Shown: positions 45,228-54,514 of the stretch, piece by piece
Layout of the letters: each line of letters begins with the position of its first letter
Numbering within the stretch: position 1 is the first letter of the stretch
NCBI RefSeq assembly: GCF_019455445.1
Contig: NZ_JAHWUS010000001.1
Span: forward strand, 372,001 to 436,000
DNA from: Pseudaquidulcibacter saccharophilus
GTDB lineage: Bacteria > Pseudomonadota > Alphaproteobacteria > Caulobacterales > Aquidulcibacteraceae
DNA: 64,000 nt
Direction: 5' to 3'
Made by a program: the position numbers and the translations under genes
The notes under the pieces: model-generated
The model's database searches: none
The model's input: only the letters and a program-made list of their open reading frames with translations
What the model was told of the DNA's origin: nothing

Positions 45228-46157
45228 TTATTTTCCTTGATATTCCTGCAATGGATGCACCATAAGAGTGGGGTCGAGCTGACGTCCGTGCCATTTCAAT
45301 GACCAATGAAGGTGTGGGCCATTTGAACGACCAGTCGAGCCAACTTCACCAACCTTATCACCTTGTTTTAGGCGTTGCCCTGCGGTCACGCTAACTTTGC
45401 TCATATGCATTGAATATGAAATTAGACCCTGACCATGATCTATGCCAACAAGCCCGCCCTCGTAGAATAAATCGGGTTCGGCAATAACCACAATGCCTGA
45501 TGCGGGTGCATAAATTGGGGTTCCGGTTGGTGCGCCAACATCAACCCCATAATGCGGGGTTTGCAGAGTGCCATTTAGTTTGCGTACCGCACCCCATGGT
45601 GATGTGATACGAATTTTATCAATTGGCCAACGGAAAGTTTCGAGAAAACCATGTTCATAAGGATCAAGAGAGGCCCATGCACGGGTTTTAATTTCTTTAT
45701 CGGCGGCTATCTTTGCCATTGCCGAATCCGGCGGGTTTACTTTGGCCGGTGGAAGACCATTAACTTCGGTCACTTTATAGGTGCGGGTCCATATATTAAG
45801 GGTTTTTGAAATTGTCTTTCCATTAAGTGTGATTTTAAGTTCGGCAGTATTTGCGGCATCCCTATCAAGACCCAAAACAAAATTACCATCTTTATCAGCA
45901 TTAAAAATCACAGGTTCTTTGCCAGGCTCACCAAAGCTAATGTTTGCAAATGGTGCGGTTTTTCCGATAATAACACCCGATTGCATAAAGTTTCCCTTCA
46001 TGCTTAGCGGGATTTGCACGTCTTTATTAGCAATATTTTGGGTTGACGCCATCGCAACCGATTGATGCGACATGTAAAAAACGCCGCCCAATGCAACGCT
46101 TGATATAAGTGCGACTTTACCAAAAGTGAAAATACTTTTTACTAATTCTTGTTTCAT
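45228..46157 (-). CDS. M23 family peptidase with complete LytM site
   Basis: A 309-residue protein from ATG 46157 (GTG 46163 is two codons earlier). An N-terminal membrane/signal segment (about 5-35) is followed by a domain of beta-sandwich type (about 50-130) and a C-terminal LytM domain: HYGVD gives the first zinc His and Asp, and GPHLHW (second His at 284) completes the site. It probably cuts peptidoglycan peptide bonds. It lies 31 bases downstream of a paralogue of the same domain layout, a tandem duplication. Confidence 0.9.
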   Translation of the reverse strand: MKQELVKSIFTFGKVALISSVALGGVFYMSHQSVAMASTQNIANKDVQIPLSMKGNFMQSGVIIGKTAPFANISFGEPGKEPVIFNADKDGNFVLGLDRDAANTAELKITLNGKTISKTLNIWTRTYKVTEVNGLPPAKVNPPDSAMAKIAADKEIKTRAWASLDPYEHGFLETFRWPIDKIRITSPWGAVRKLNGTLQTPHYGVDVGAPTGTPIYAPASGIVVIAEPDLFYEGGLVGIDHGQGLISYSMHMSKVSVTAGQRLKQGDKVGEVGSTGRSNGPHLHWSLKWHGRQLDPTLMVHPLQEYQGK

Positions 46158-46188
46158 TTTCACTTCCCCCTGTAAAATCTATTTTGAA

Positions 46189-47112
46189 TTAATCTGCTTG
46201 AATTTCCTGTTGTTTGCCGACCATTTCCATGGGGTCAAGTTGCCGCCCGCGCCAACGCATACGCCAGCAAAGGTGTGGCCCTGTTGCCCGACCTTCTTTG
46301 CCAATTTCGCCAATCTTCTCGCCCTTTTTAACCATTTGCCCAACTTGAACCATGATTTTCTTTTGGTGCAAATACATGGAAATAAGCCCCTGACCATGAT
46401 CAATTGCAACCATGCCGCCTTCTATTAGCATTCCTGATTGGGCGATTACTATTTTTCCATCCGCAGGGGCATAAATTGGCGTTCCCGCAGGCGCGGCAAG
46501 GTCAACACCATAATGAGGTTGCAGCGGGTTTCCATTAAGGCTTCTTTGTGCGCCCCATGGCGATGAAATCACATAGTTTTTAACTGGAACTTCAAATTGC
46601 TGCAAATAGCCACGAATGCCATCATCGCGCGAACTTAAACCCTCTTGCTTGACGGCTTGATCTTTATCAATTTTATCAAGCAGGTTTTGCGGTGGGTTCA
46701 CTGTCGCAGGGGGCAAGCCATAAATGGCAACAACTTTGTATTTTTTTTTGGCGACGTTAAAGGTGCGCGACTTTGTATGACCATCAGGTGTTGTTATGGT
46801 TATGGTTGCGGTTTTAGGCGCATCGCGGTCAAAGCCAAAAACAAAATATCCATCACTATCGGCAGTAGCCTTTATGCCTGCGGCATCAATATTTGAATAT
46901 GGCGTAGTTTTACCAATAATTGTGCCTGCTTGCTCGATTTTACCCCATAATTCGAGTGGGGCTTCAGCCTGTGGCGCATCTTCGCTATTAACAAAACCCC
47001 GCAAATTGTCTGCCTTGGCCCAATCGCAAGACGATAAAAATGGTGTGGTCATCAATAATAATGATGCGCCCAAAGCTTTATTGAAAAAACAAAAAAATGC
47101 GGGTTTATTCAA
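46189..47112 (-). CDS. M23 family lipoprotein with altered zinc motif (HxC in place of HxH)
   Basis: A 307-residue paralogue of the next gene, sharing the beta-sandwich and LytM domains and sentences such as YAPADGKIVIAQSG and IDHGQGLIS. The N-terminus has the lipobox LSSC (Cys29) followed by Asp, the residue that in enterobacteria keeps lipoproteins in the inner membrane. HYGVD is kept, but the second zinc motif reads GPHLCW: Cys282 replaces the metal-binding His. CAT to TGC needs three changes, so a sequencing slip is unlikely. It may be a regulator or activator of other hydrolases, like inactive LytM factors, or may bind zinc through the Cys. Confidence 0.9.
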   Translation of the reverse strand: MNKPAFFCFFNKALGASLLLMTTPFLSSCDWAKADNLRGFVNSEDAPQAEAPLELWGKIEQAGTIIGKTTPYSNIDAAGIKATADSDGYFVFGFDRDAPKTATITITTPDGHTKSRTFNVAKKKYKVVAIYGLPPATVNPPQNLLDKIDKDQAVKQEGLSSRDDGIRGYLQQFEVPVKNYVISSPWGAQRSLNGNPLQPHYGVDLAAPAGTPIYAPADGKIVIAQSGMLIEGGMVAIDHGQGLISMYLHQKKIMVQVGQMVKKGEKIGEIGKEGRATGPHLCWRMRWRGRQLDPMEMVGKQQEIQAD

Positions 47113-47217
47113 GCTACAACCATTTTATCATTATAAAGTCGAATCAAAACAAAATGTAACCTTATAGTTAATTTATTATTTCTAAATCATAATGCTTAAT
47201 TATTTTCCAGCACTTTT

Positions 47218-48687
47218 TTAGAATAAATTACCTTGTTCAGGTTTTTGCGGCTTGATTTGTGCAATTATGCCACTATCGGCAAATATAATATTTAGTTCAT
47301 GGGCTTTTTTTGCGGCTTCTGCGCTTTTGATAATTTGGTTGTTTTTATCTTGCACTAGGGCAAAGCCGCGTTTTAATACATTTTTATAGTCAAGGATATT
47401 TAAACGGTTGCCAAGACTGTCAAGTTTTACTGTTAGACTATTTGTATTTTGCTTGAATGCCAATGATAAACGACCAAAAACTTGGGTGGCGGCGTCTTTT
47501 TGCCGTTCGATTTTTATAATTTCATGGCGAAGTGTACTTTTAACCCCTTGGGCTAAGCGGTTTTCAAGGGCAGAGAGATTTTGTTTTTTAAGCCGTAAAT
47601 CTTGCCCTAATAAATGCGTGCCAAATTTAGTTCCGGTTTTGGCAAATAAATTATTTGCTTTTGATATTTGGCTTTGCAGTGCCGGCAAAAGCCGCAGTTC
47701 GATATTATCAAGCTGTTGCGCCTGATAGGCAAACAAATCCTGCCCCTTCGGGAAATTGCTTTGGATGGCGTTTAATTCCAATTTTGCATTATTTAATCTG
47801 CGCAAAAGTGCTGATTTTAAACGCCCTTCAACACTACTTAAATATGCATCAAGTTCGGCACGAACCGGAACCGCCTTTTCCGCAGCGCCAGTAGGGGTTG
47901 GGGCGCGCAAATCTGCGGCATAGTCGATTAATGTCGTATCGGTCTCATGCCCGACCGCAGAAATAATCGGTATTTCAGATGCAGCAACGGCACGCACTAC
48001 GCTTTCTTCGTTAAAACACCATAAATCTTCAATAGATCCGCCACCCCGTGCCACAATTAGTAAATCTGGCCGTGGGGTTTCACCATTTGGTGATAGCGCA
48101 TTAAACCCCTCAACGGCATGAACTATTTGGGCGGCTGCTTTGTCGCCCTGCACCAATACCCCCCAAAGCAGGATATGTGATGGGAAACGTTCGGTAATAC
48201 GGTGTAAAATATCGCGAATTACTGCACCGGTTGGCGAAGTAATGACCCCAATGGTTTTTGGTAAATAGGGGATGGCTTTTTTGCGGGTCTCATCAAAAAG
48301 ACCCTCGGCGGCAAGTTTTTTGCGGCGTTCCTCAAGTTGGGCCAAGATAGCACCCATGCCTGCGGGTTCAATGGTGTCGATAATTATTTGATAGCGTGAT
48401 TGCCCTTCAAAAGTGGTGATGCGTCCGGTTGCGATAACCTCCAAACCTTCTTCAGGTTTGGTTTTAAGGTTACGCGCCGTGCCCGCCCAAATAATTGCAT
48501 TAATGACCGCTTTGTCGTCTTTTAAATCAAAATAAATATGCCCAGATTTGGCAATTGTAACCCGCCCACATTCGGCACGAACCCGAACTTGTGAAAAACC
48601 ATTTTCCAAAGTCTTCTTAATTGCGCCCGATAGTTCGGACACAGAAAATTCAGGGATGTTGGATGGTGTTTGGTTTAAAACTGGCAT
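47218..48687 (-). CDS. xseA: Exodeoxyribonuclease VII large subunit
   Basis: A 489-residue nuclease subunit: N-terminal OB-fold (about 10-105), catalytic core with GVITSPTGAVIRDI, IARGGGSIEDLWCFNEE and SAVGHETDTTLIDYAADLRAPTPTGAAE, and a long coiled-coil C-terminal region. The partner xseB is not nearby. The reading frame ends close to the left M23 gene in the same orientation. Confidence 0.96.
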   Translation of the reverse strand: MPVLNQTPSNIPEFSVSELSGAIKKTLENGFSQVRVRAECGRVTIAKSGHIYFDLKDDKAVINAIIWAGTARNLKTKPEEGLEVIATGRITTFEGQSRYQIIIDTIEPAGMGAILAQLEERRKKLAAEGLFDETRKKAIPYLPKTIGVITSPTGAVIRDILHRITERFPSHILLWGVLVQGDKAAAQIVHAVEGFNALSPNGETPRPDLLIVARGGGSIEDLWCFNEESVVRAVAASEIPIISAVGHETDTTLIDYAADLRAPTPTGAAEKAVPVRAELDAYLSSVEGRLKSALLRRLNNAKLELNAIQSNFPKGQDLFAYQAQQLDNIELRLLPALQSQISKANNLFAKTGTKFGTHLLGQDLRLKKQNLSALENRLAQGVKSTLRHEIIKIERQKDAATQVFGRLSLAFKQNTNSLTVKLDSLGNRLNILDYKNVLKRGFALVQDKNNQIIKSAEAAKKAHELNIIFADSGIIAQIKPQKPEQGNLF

Positions 48688-48740
48688 TGGCGATAAGAAT
48701 TACCAATATCAAATTGATTATGCAAATAGAAAGTTTAGGC

Positions 48741-49733
48741 TTATGAAATTATGGCTTGGTTTTGCCTGAATTTGACTGGCGGAAAATTATAAAAACTATT
48801 CCAAACACGCCGAAAATGACGGGTAGAAGAAAATCCGCATTTTTGGGCAACACTTTCCATGTCTATTTGCGATGATGCAATAAATTCTCTGGCAAGGGCA
48901 ACACGGATATTATTTATATACTCATTTACGCTCATGCCAGTATGTTCTTTGAAAATGCGTGATAAATTTCGGCTGCTGGTCATTGCAATTTTAGCAACCG
49001 TATCAATATCCCAATTATTAGCTGGATTTTTAATAATCATATCCTGTGCGCGATGTATCGCGGGGTGGATGTGGTTGCGCCCGTCAAGCCAAGGCGATAT
49101 TTGCGGGTCGCCACCACCACGACGCATATAAACAACCATGTTACGAGCAACTTTTATTGCAACATCGTGGGAAGTTTCTTTTGCAACCATATAAAGTGAT
49201 AAATCAATTCCTGCGGTTACGCCAGCGCTGGTTAGTATTTTATCATCCTCAACAAAAAGTCGGTTATCATAAACTTTTGCCGTGGGTGCAATTTGTCTTA
49301 ATTGTTCGATTTCGGCATAATGGGTTGTACATTCTACATTATCCAACAACCCTGCTTTTGCCGCCAATAATGCGCCCGAACAAATTGAAACAAGCTGTGT
49401 GTCTTTTTTTATATTGGTTTTAAGCCATTCTATAATAGAGGTTTCATGCGCTGCATCATCCTTGGTATTTTGCGCATTTTTATTAAATGGCTTGTTGGTA
49501 TTGCCTGAGATTATAATTGTTGAACTTTGTGCCAATTTTTCAGGTAATGGCTCAATATTTCCAATAACGAGTCCAACAGAGGAAGCGACCATATTTTTAG
49601 GGCCTGCATAATGCAGGTTAAATAAAACCTCATTCTGTTCATTATTGGCAATACGGAAAACCTCCGCTGGCCCTGCAATATCAAGCAGCAGGGCGCGGGG
49701 TGGGATTAAGATGAAAACATCAATTATTTTCAT
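48741..49733 (-). CDS. GlxA-type AraC family regulator with DJ-1/PfpI domain
   Basis: A 330-residue protein: an N-terminal DJ-1/PfpI-type domain (about 5-190) whose nucleophile-elbow Cys is seen in VSICSGALLAAKAG, and a C-terminal AraC DNA-binding domain (about 225-325; DTVAKIAMTSSRNLSRIFKEH and MESVAQKCGFSSTRHFRR are the two helix-turn-helix units). It overlaps the upstream isochorismatase-like gene by 4 bases, so both are made together; it may control that unit. Confidence 0.92.
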   Translation of the reverse strand: MKIIDVFILIPPRALLLDIAGPAEVFRIANNEQNEVLFNLHYAGPKNMVASSVGLVIGNIEPLPEKLAQSSTIIISGNTNKPFNKNAQNTKDDAAHETSIIEWLKTNIKKDTQLVSICSGALLAAKAGLLDNVECTTHYAEIEQLRQIAPTAKVYDNRLFVEDDKILTSAGVTAGIDLSLYMVAKETSHDVAIKVARNMVVYMRRGGGDPQISPWLDGRNHIHPAIHRAQDMIIKNPANNWDIDTVAKIAMTSSRNLSRIFKEHTGMSVNEYINNIRVALAREFIASSQIDMESVAQKCGFSSTRHFRRVWNSFYNFPPVKFRQNQAIIS

Positions 49734-50275
49734 ATATTTTCTAATGCCTGTTCAACATTTACAATTTTGGCAAATCTTTGCGAAAGCACAAGTTCGGTTT
49801 TTTCTTTAATTTCTTCTGGGGAAAAGATTTTGCCATTCTTTGCTTCCATTGCGAATGTTAATGTTGCTTCGGTTACATAATCAATATCATAGCCCAAATC
49901 AGAACCGTGACGCGTTGTGGTTTCACAGCATTGTTCTGAGCGAATACCAGAAATGATTAGTTTTTTTATCCCTTTTTGGGTAAGCCAAATTGTAAGCGGG
50001 GTTCCTATAAAGGCACTATGGCGCATTTTGTGAATTATTAAATCTGGTTTGATTTGTAATTCTTCGAGCGTTTTCACATGCCCCGAAGCAATTGAAAATA
50101 CGCCTTCTTCTTCAACATGGAAAATTTGAATTATTGGGATGTTTTTTAAAGTAGCACCATCAATCAGCATTTGTTGGTTTTTTATGTAATCTGCAAAATG
50201 GGTTTTAGAAAAATATGGGCGATGCTTGAATGATTCTTGGGCATCAATAACAATTAGTGCGGTACTTGCGGACAT
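49730..50275 (-). CDS. Isochorismatase-like cysteine hydrolase
   Basis: A 181-residue hydrolase of the cysteine-hydrolase/isochorismatase superfamily. The triad is Asp (ALIVIDAQESF), Lys (IHKMRHSAF) and Cys (GIRSEQCCETTTRHG). It probably cleaves an amide or nicotinamide-like substrate. The start is preceded by AAGGAGTTC. The coupling to a GlxA-type regulator suggests a small catabolic unit. Confidence 0.85.
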   Translation of the reverse strand: MSASTALIVIDAQESFKHRPYFSKTHFADYIKNQQMLIDGATLKNIPIIQIFHVEEEGVFSIASGHVKTLEELQIKPDLIIHKMRHSAFIGTPLTIWLTQKGIKKLIISGIRSEQCCETTTRHGSDLGYDIDYVTEATLTFAMEAKNGKIFSPEEIKEKTELVLSQRFAKIVNVEQALENI

Positions 50276-50373
50276 TTTTGAACTCCTTTTAAAAAGTGTT
50301 CAAATTTATAAATGCTGATAAATAATGCGAAATACCAATGTCGGACTTTTACAGGACATTTTACGCCAAATAA

Positions 50374-50399
50374 AAAGCCCCGCCAAAAGACGGGGCTTT
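50374..50399 (-). terminator. Terminator after rpsD
   Basis: Stem AAAGCCCCG/CGGGGCTTT with an 8-base loop, followed on the minus strand by a T-rich stretch. Confidence 0.85.
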
Positions 50400-50423
50400 G
50401 AAACTTTGGAAATCCAAAATTTA

Positions 50424-51044
50424 TTAAGATGCGTAGTATTCCACAACCAAGTTTGGTTCCATTTGCGCGCCATAAGGAACGTCAGCAAGTTCAGGAACGC
50501 GAAGGAAAGTTGCTTTCATGTGCGGTGCGTCAAGCTCGATATAATCAGGAACATCACGTTCAGCAGATTCAAGAGCTTCAAGAACCAATGCCATTGTGCG
50601 TGAACGTTCACGAACTTCAACAACATCACCAACTTTTAAACGGTAAGAAGGAATATTTACTTTTTTGCCGTTAACCAAAACGTGACCGTGGTTTACAAAC
50701 TGACGAGCAGCGAAAACAGTCGGAACGAATTTTGCACGGTAAACAACCGCGTCAAGGCGTTGCTCAAGAAGACCGATAAGGTTTTCCGCAGTGTTGCCTT
50801 TAATACGGTCAGCTTCTTCATAAAGACCAGCGAAATGTTTTTCAGAAATAGAGCCGTAATAGCCTTTAAGTTTCTGTTTTGCGCGAAGCTGTAAACCAAA
50901 GTCAGAAAGTTTGCCGCTGCGGCCGGTTGGACCGTGTTGACCAGGTTTATAAGAACGTTTGTTTACAGGAGATTTCGCACGACCCCAAATGTTTTCACCC
51001 ATACGGCGGTCGATTTTGTACTTAGCATTATGACGTTTAGACAT
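50424..51044 (-). CDS. rpsD: 30S ribosomal protein S4
   Basis: A 206-residue S4: N-terminal domain ([15 protein letters not shown]), core, and the S4 RNA-binding domain (about 95-160; [34 protein letters not shown] region). It binds 16S rRNA early in 30S assembly. It stands alone rather than in the alpha operon, as usual in alphaproteobacteria. Codon use is biased, as expected for a ribosomal protein. Confidence 0.98.
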   Translation of the reverse strand: MSKRHNAKYKIDRRMGENIWGRAKSPVNKRSYKPGQHGPTGRSGKLSDFGLQLRAKQKLKGYYGSISEKHFAGLYEEADRIKGNTAENLIGLLEQRLDAVVYRAKFVPTVFAARQFVNHGHVLVNGKKVNIPSYRLKVGDVVEVRERSRTMALVLEALESAERDVPDYIELDAPHMKATFLRVPELADVPYGAQMEPNLVVEYYAS

Positions 51045-51210
51045 AGATAATCCTATTTGGCGGTTCGGGTGTTACCCATGCAACACTTTAAAATGGCCGA
51101 ATTCGCCTGCCCATTAATGGGATAAATCCCATAAGAATTGGCGCATAGACAATCTTTGCCCGCAAATGTCAAGGGGAAAAAGCAATTATTTCCCATATGG
51201 GTTAATGGCT

Positions 51211-52353
51211 TTAGCCAATATGCTCTAATTCCAGATATTCATGGGAACGCATTTCATAAAGGCGTGATGCTGTGCGCTCAAATTCAAAGCTTTGGGTGCC
51301 ATCAGTATATAATTTGTCGGCCTCGACTTCTGCTGTGATGATGGTTTTGCATTTATTTTCGTATAATGCGTCAATCAAATTGCGGAAGCGGGTGGCCTCA
51401 TTGGCCTGATCGCGCCCAAGTTTTGGTATGTTTTCAATCATTACCGTATGATAAATGCGTGCAATTTGCAGATAGTCGCGCACACCAAGAGGGCTGGTGG
51501 ATGTACCAAAATTTCCGCAAATATCCATAAATTCAAAGCGCGCACAGCCGGCGGCAACCTGTGGAATCGGAATTTCGCGCCCATCATTAATAATAATGGT
51601 TGATTGCGGTTTTGCCCCAAATGTAAGGCGTTCCCATGCGCGGTCCATGAAGCTTTTGGCACCATTATCAAGCGGGGAATAATAAACCGGCTCTGCCTCA
51701 AGCCGTTTTAGGCGATAGTCACGCTCGGAATCAAGTGAATGAATTTCCAACTCTTTGGCAAGGCGTTCAAGAAATGGCACAACCAATTGCCGATTTAGGC
51801 CGTTTTTATATAATTCTGATGGGTGGCGGTTGGAGGTTGCAACTACAACCACTTGCCTATCCCATAATGCATTAAAGAGGCGGCCCAAAACCATTGCATC
51901 GGCAATATCGGTAATTTGAAACTCGTCAAAGCAAATCAGGCTGGCTTCGTTAAAAATCTTTTGTGCAATTGGTGGAATGGGGTCGTCACCTGCACCTTTT
52001 ACATAATGGGGCGCGGCGCGTCTTTGTTTTTCATCCAATTTACGCCAAGTGTTAATGTCGTCATGAACCTTTGCCATGAATTCATGAAAATGGATGCGTT
52101 TTTTTGATGCATAATTTGTGTTTTCATAAAACAAATCCATCAACATAGATTTTCCGCGCCCGACCTTGCCGTAAATATAAATGCCTTTTGGCATTGGCTC
52201 AGGCTTACCAAAAAGGAATTTAACGCGATTTGGCTTGAAATTTTTTAAACGATTTTCAAGAACAGATAAATATTCCGCTGCTTCAGCTTGTGCTGGGTCA
52301 AATTCAATAAGGCCAGCGGCGGCTTTTTCGCGATATGCGGTGATTAAGGTCAT
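51211..52353 (-). CDS. zapE: Cell division ATPase ZapE (AFG1-like)
   Basis: A 380-residue P-loop ATPase: Walker A YGKVGRGKSMLMDLFYE, Walker B LICFDEFQITDIADAM, and ATSNRHPSELYKNGLNR. ZapE acts at the divisome and in envelope protein quality control. The start codon overlaps the stop of a 32-codon upstream frame as ATGA. Confidence 0.95.
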   Translation of the reverse strand: MTLITAYREKAAAGLIEFDPAQAEAAEYLSVLENRLKNFKPNRVKFLFGKPEPMPKGIYIYGKVGRGKSMLMDLFYENTNYASKKRIHFHEFMAKVHDDINTWRKLDEKQRRAAPHYVKGAGDDPIPPIAQKIFNEASLICFDEFQITDIADAMVLGRLFNALWDRQVVVVATSNRHPSELYKNGLNRQLVVPFLERLAKELEIHSLDSERDYRLKRLEAEPVYYSPLDNGAKSFMDRAWERLTFGAKPQSTIIINDGREIPIPQVAAGCARFEFMDICGNFGTSTSPLGVRDYLQIARIYHTVMIENIPKLGRDQANEATRFRNLIDALYENKCKTIITAEVEADKLYTDGTQSFEFERTASRLYEMRSHEYLELEHIG

Positions 52354-52448
52354 ACCAATGCCTTAAAAATTAAATAGCCTCCAAGGGCAAATGCAACGCC
52401 CGCTATGAAGAAAAATAGCAATGGGTTTTTGAATGACGCGTGTTTCAT
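52350..52448 (-). CDS. Small single-span membrane protein coupled to zapE
   Basis: A 32-residue frame starting MKHASFKNPLLFF, mostly one membrane helix (about 9-28) and ending FKALV. Its TGA stop overlaps the zapE ATG, suggesting co-translation. An AAAGGG lies close before its ATG. Not a family I recognise. Confidence 0.5.
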   Translation of the reverse strand: MKHASFKNPLLFFFIAGVAFALGGYLIFKALV

Positions 52449-52627
52449 GCCCTTTAAATATGAAATATAAATCAATTTGCAAATGATAATTGTGCTTATT
52501 TTTAGTGACAAAGTGATTTTTTTTCGCTATTGCCCGCACCGCCTAGTTATTAGGCGAACTTTGACAACAACAAAAATGCGAAAAAATTAAAACTCGTTTT
52601 TAATTTTACCCGTGCAAAGGACTAAAA

Positions 52628-53005
52628 ATGACAAATATTATCGACACTCTTAACAAAGAAGAGATTGCCCGCGTTTCAGAAGGCAAAAACATCCCTGAAT
52701 TTTCTCCTGGTGATACTTTACGCGTAAACGTAAAAATCAAAGAGGGTGAACGCGAACGTGTTCAGGCTTATGAAGGTGTTTGTATCGCCCGTTCTGGTGG
52801 CGGTCTTTCTGCAAACTTCACTGTTCGTAAAATTTCATTCGGCGAAGGCGTGGAACGTGTATTCCCACTTTACTCACCAAATGTTGAATCAATTCAATTG
52901 GTTCGTAAAGGTAAAGTTCGTCGTGCGAAACTTTACTATCTTCGTGAACGTCGTGGTAAATCTGCACGTATCGCAGAGCGTACAACAGGTCGTACATACG
53001 AATAA
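52628..53005 (+). CDS. rplS: 50S ribosomal protein L19
   Basis: A 125-residue L19: [34 protein letters not shown] and [19 protein letters not shown] are diagnostic. It sits at the subunit interface. The codons are strongly biased. Good SD (AAGGACT) before the ATG. The usual rpsP-rimM-trmD neighbours are absent here, and rplS forms its own unit with a terminator. Confidence 0.98.
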   Translation: MTNIIDTLNKEEIARVSEGKNIPEFSPGDTLRVNVKIKEGERERVQAYEGVCIARSGGGLSANFTVRKISFGEGVERVFPLYSPNVESIQLVRKGKVRRAKLYYLRERRGKSARIAERTTGRTYE

Positions 53006-53040
53006 TTGGCGAATAATTCCCAAATTATTTCAAAACCAAA

Positions 53041-53067
53041 AAGCCCGAACAAAGTTTCGGGCTTTTT
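53041..53067 (+). terminator. Terminator after rplS
   Basis: Stem AAGCCCGAA/TTCGGGCTT followed by four further T. It also lies just beyond the stop of the convergent secreted-protein gene. Confidence 0.9.
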
Positions 53068-53073
53068 TGTTGT

Positions 53074-53763
53074 TTAAAATTTCGGTTGGGTATGCGTATC
53101 GGCAGCGGTGCGGTAAATTTGCGCCATTTGTAGTGCAATTGCGCGACCTTGTTTGGCATATGATGCTTCACGCGTGTCTTTGTCGGATGGGCATGGGTTC
53201 TGCCCTTGGCCTAATGATTCAAAGCCAGAATTAAAGGCAACGATTAACGGGTCGCGAATATATTCGGCACTTGGTGCCTCGAGGTCAAGCATAGTCGCCA
53301 TTTTGGATCGATAGGTTTGATCACCTGCACCCATACAGGAAACCCGCAAAGCATGTAATGCCCCCATAATACGTGATAGTTCCATGAGTTTTGTTTTTTT
53401 TGCCGGCTCTATCTCACGTTTGCGGTGTGGTGTGGCGGCAATAATTTGCTGATCTTCGGGGCTGTTTTGCCAATAAACTTCGCCATCATACGAACCATCG
53501 TAGCCAGCATCCTTCAAGGTTTGTTTTTTGACCTGTGGCACGGGCGGGGTGTCGTCTGGCGGTAGGTCGGGGGCAAATTCATCAGGAATTTGTGCATCCG
53601 GAGCGGCATTTTCAGTGTTGGTTTGGTTTTGTTGTGGTGTGGTGACAACTTCTGGGTTTGGTGGCAGATTGTCGGTGCTATGGGTTTCTTGGGCAATTGC
53701 GGCGGCAACGCCCAATGCACAAACCATAACTATCGAAGAAAGCAGTATTTTGCCACTCATCAT
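53074..53763 (-). CDS. TIGR02301-type secreted protein of unknown function
   Basis: A 229-residue protein with signal peptide (cleavage near AIAQ, residue 25), a Pro/Gln/Asp-rich linker (25-75), and a conserved C-terminal helical domain (about 115-220) with LMELSRIMGALHALRVSCMG, LEAPSAEYIRDPLIVAFNSGF and a second Cys in NPCPSD. These match what I know of TIGR02301, found mainly in Hyphomicrobiales. The two conserved Cys could form a disulfide. Function unknown. Confidence 0.7.
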   Translation of the reverse strand: MMSGKILLSSIVMVCALGVAAAIAQETHSTDNLPPNPEVVTTPQQNQTNTENAAPDAQIPDEFAPDLPPDDTPPVPQVKKQTLKDAGYDGSYDGEVYWQNSPEDQQIIAATPHRKREIEPAKKTKLMELSRIMGALHALRVSCMGAGDQTYRSKMATMLDLEAPSAEYIRDPLIVAFNSGFESLGQGQNPCPSDKDTREASYAKQGRAIALQMAQIYRTAADTHTQPKF

Positions 53764-53846
53764 AAACCTCTAATGCTGATTTTGGGCTAATTTGACCGTT
53801 TTCGTCAATATGGTAATGTAAATAATTATGTTTTTGTGGGGTTGGA

Positions 53847-54506
53847 ATGTGCGGTCGTTTTGCATTGGCAAAGTTTTTGGAAAAACTCGCAGAAATATTT
53901 GCCGCTTCTTATGCCGGAAAATATGAGGCAAATTTCAACATTGCCCCAACCAATGATATTTTAATGGTTGCAATTGGCAAAGACGGCGGGCGAAAAATTG
54001 TAAATGCAAGATGGGGGCTGGTTCCCGATTGGATGGATATAGACGGTAATAGCGTGCTTTATAATGCACGTTCCGAAACTTTGCTTGAAAAGCCATCTTT
54101 TAAAAATGCATTTTTAAAACGCCGTTGTATAATCCCTGCCGATGGTTTTTATGAATGGGCCCGCGAAGGAAAAAACCGTATCCCATATTATATTGAACGG
54201 AATGATGAAATGCCGCTTGCCTTTGCGGGGCTTTGGGAAATGAAAAAACTTGGTGACGAAATCTTGCTTTCGGCAAGTATTATAACCACCCAAGCAAGCG
54301 AAAAGTTTTCCGAGATTCATCACCGGTTTCCAGTTACGCTTGAGCAAAAGGACTGGAACATATGGCTTGATAAAGATGCCGATGTTTCGCAATTACAATG
54401 CTTGTTCAAGGCCCCTGATGATGGCATATTAAATGTCAATAAAGTGTCATCAGAAATAAATAAGATAAAAAATAATTATGCGGCGTTGAAAGATCCCGTT
54501 TTATAG
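53847..54506 (+). CDS. SRAP domain protein (HMCES/YedK-like)
   Basis: A 219-residue protein starting MCGRF, so that Cys2 becomes the N-terminal catalytic residue. Other signature parts are NIAPTND, WGLVPDW, NARSETLLEKPSF, DGFYEW and the HHRFPVTL motif. SRAP proteins form a covalent link with abasic sites in single-stranded DNA to protect them. It is followed 8 bases later by an MFS gene. Confidence 0.94.
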   Translation: MCGRFALAKFLEKLAEIFAASYAGKYEANFNIAPTNDILMVAIGKDGGRKIVNARWGLVPDWMDIDGNSVLYNARSETLLEKPSFKNAFLKRRCIIPADGFYEWAREGKNRIPYYIERNDEMPLAFAGLWEMKKLGDEILLSASIITTQASEKFSEIHHRFPVTLEQKDWNIWLDKDADVSQLQCLFKAPDDGILNVNKVSSEINKIKNNYAALKDPVL

Positions 54507-54514
54507 GCAGGCGG

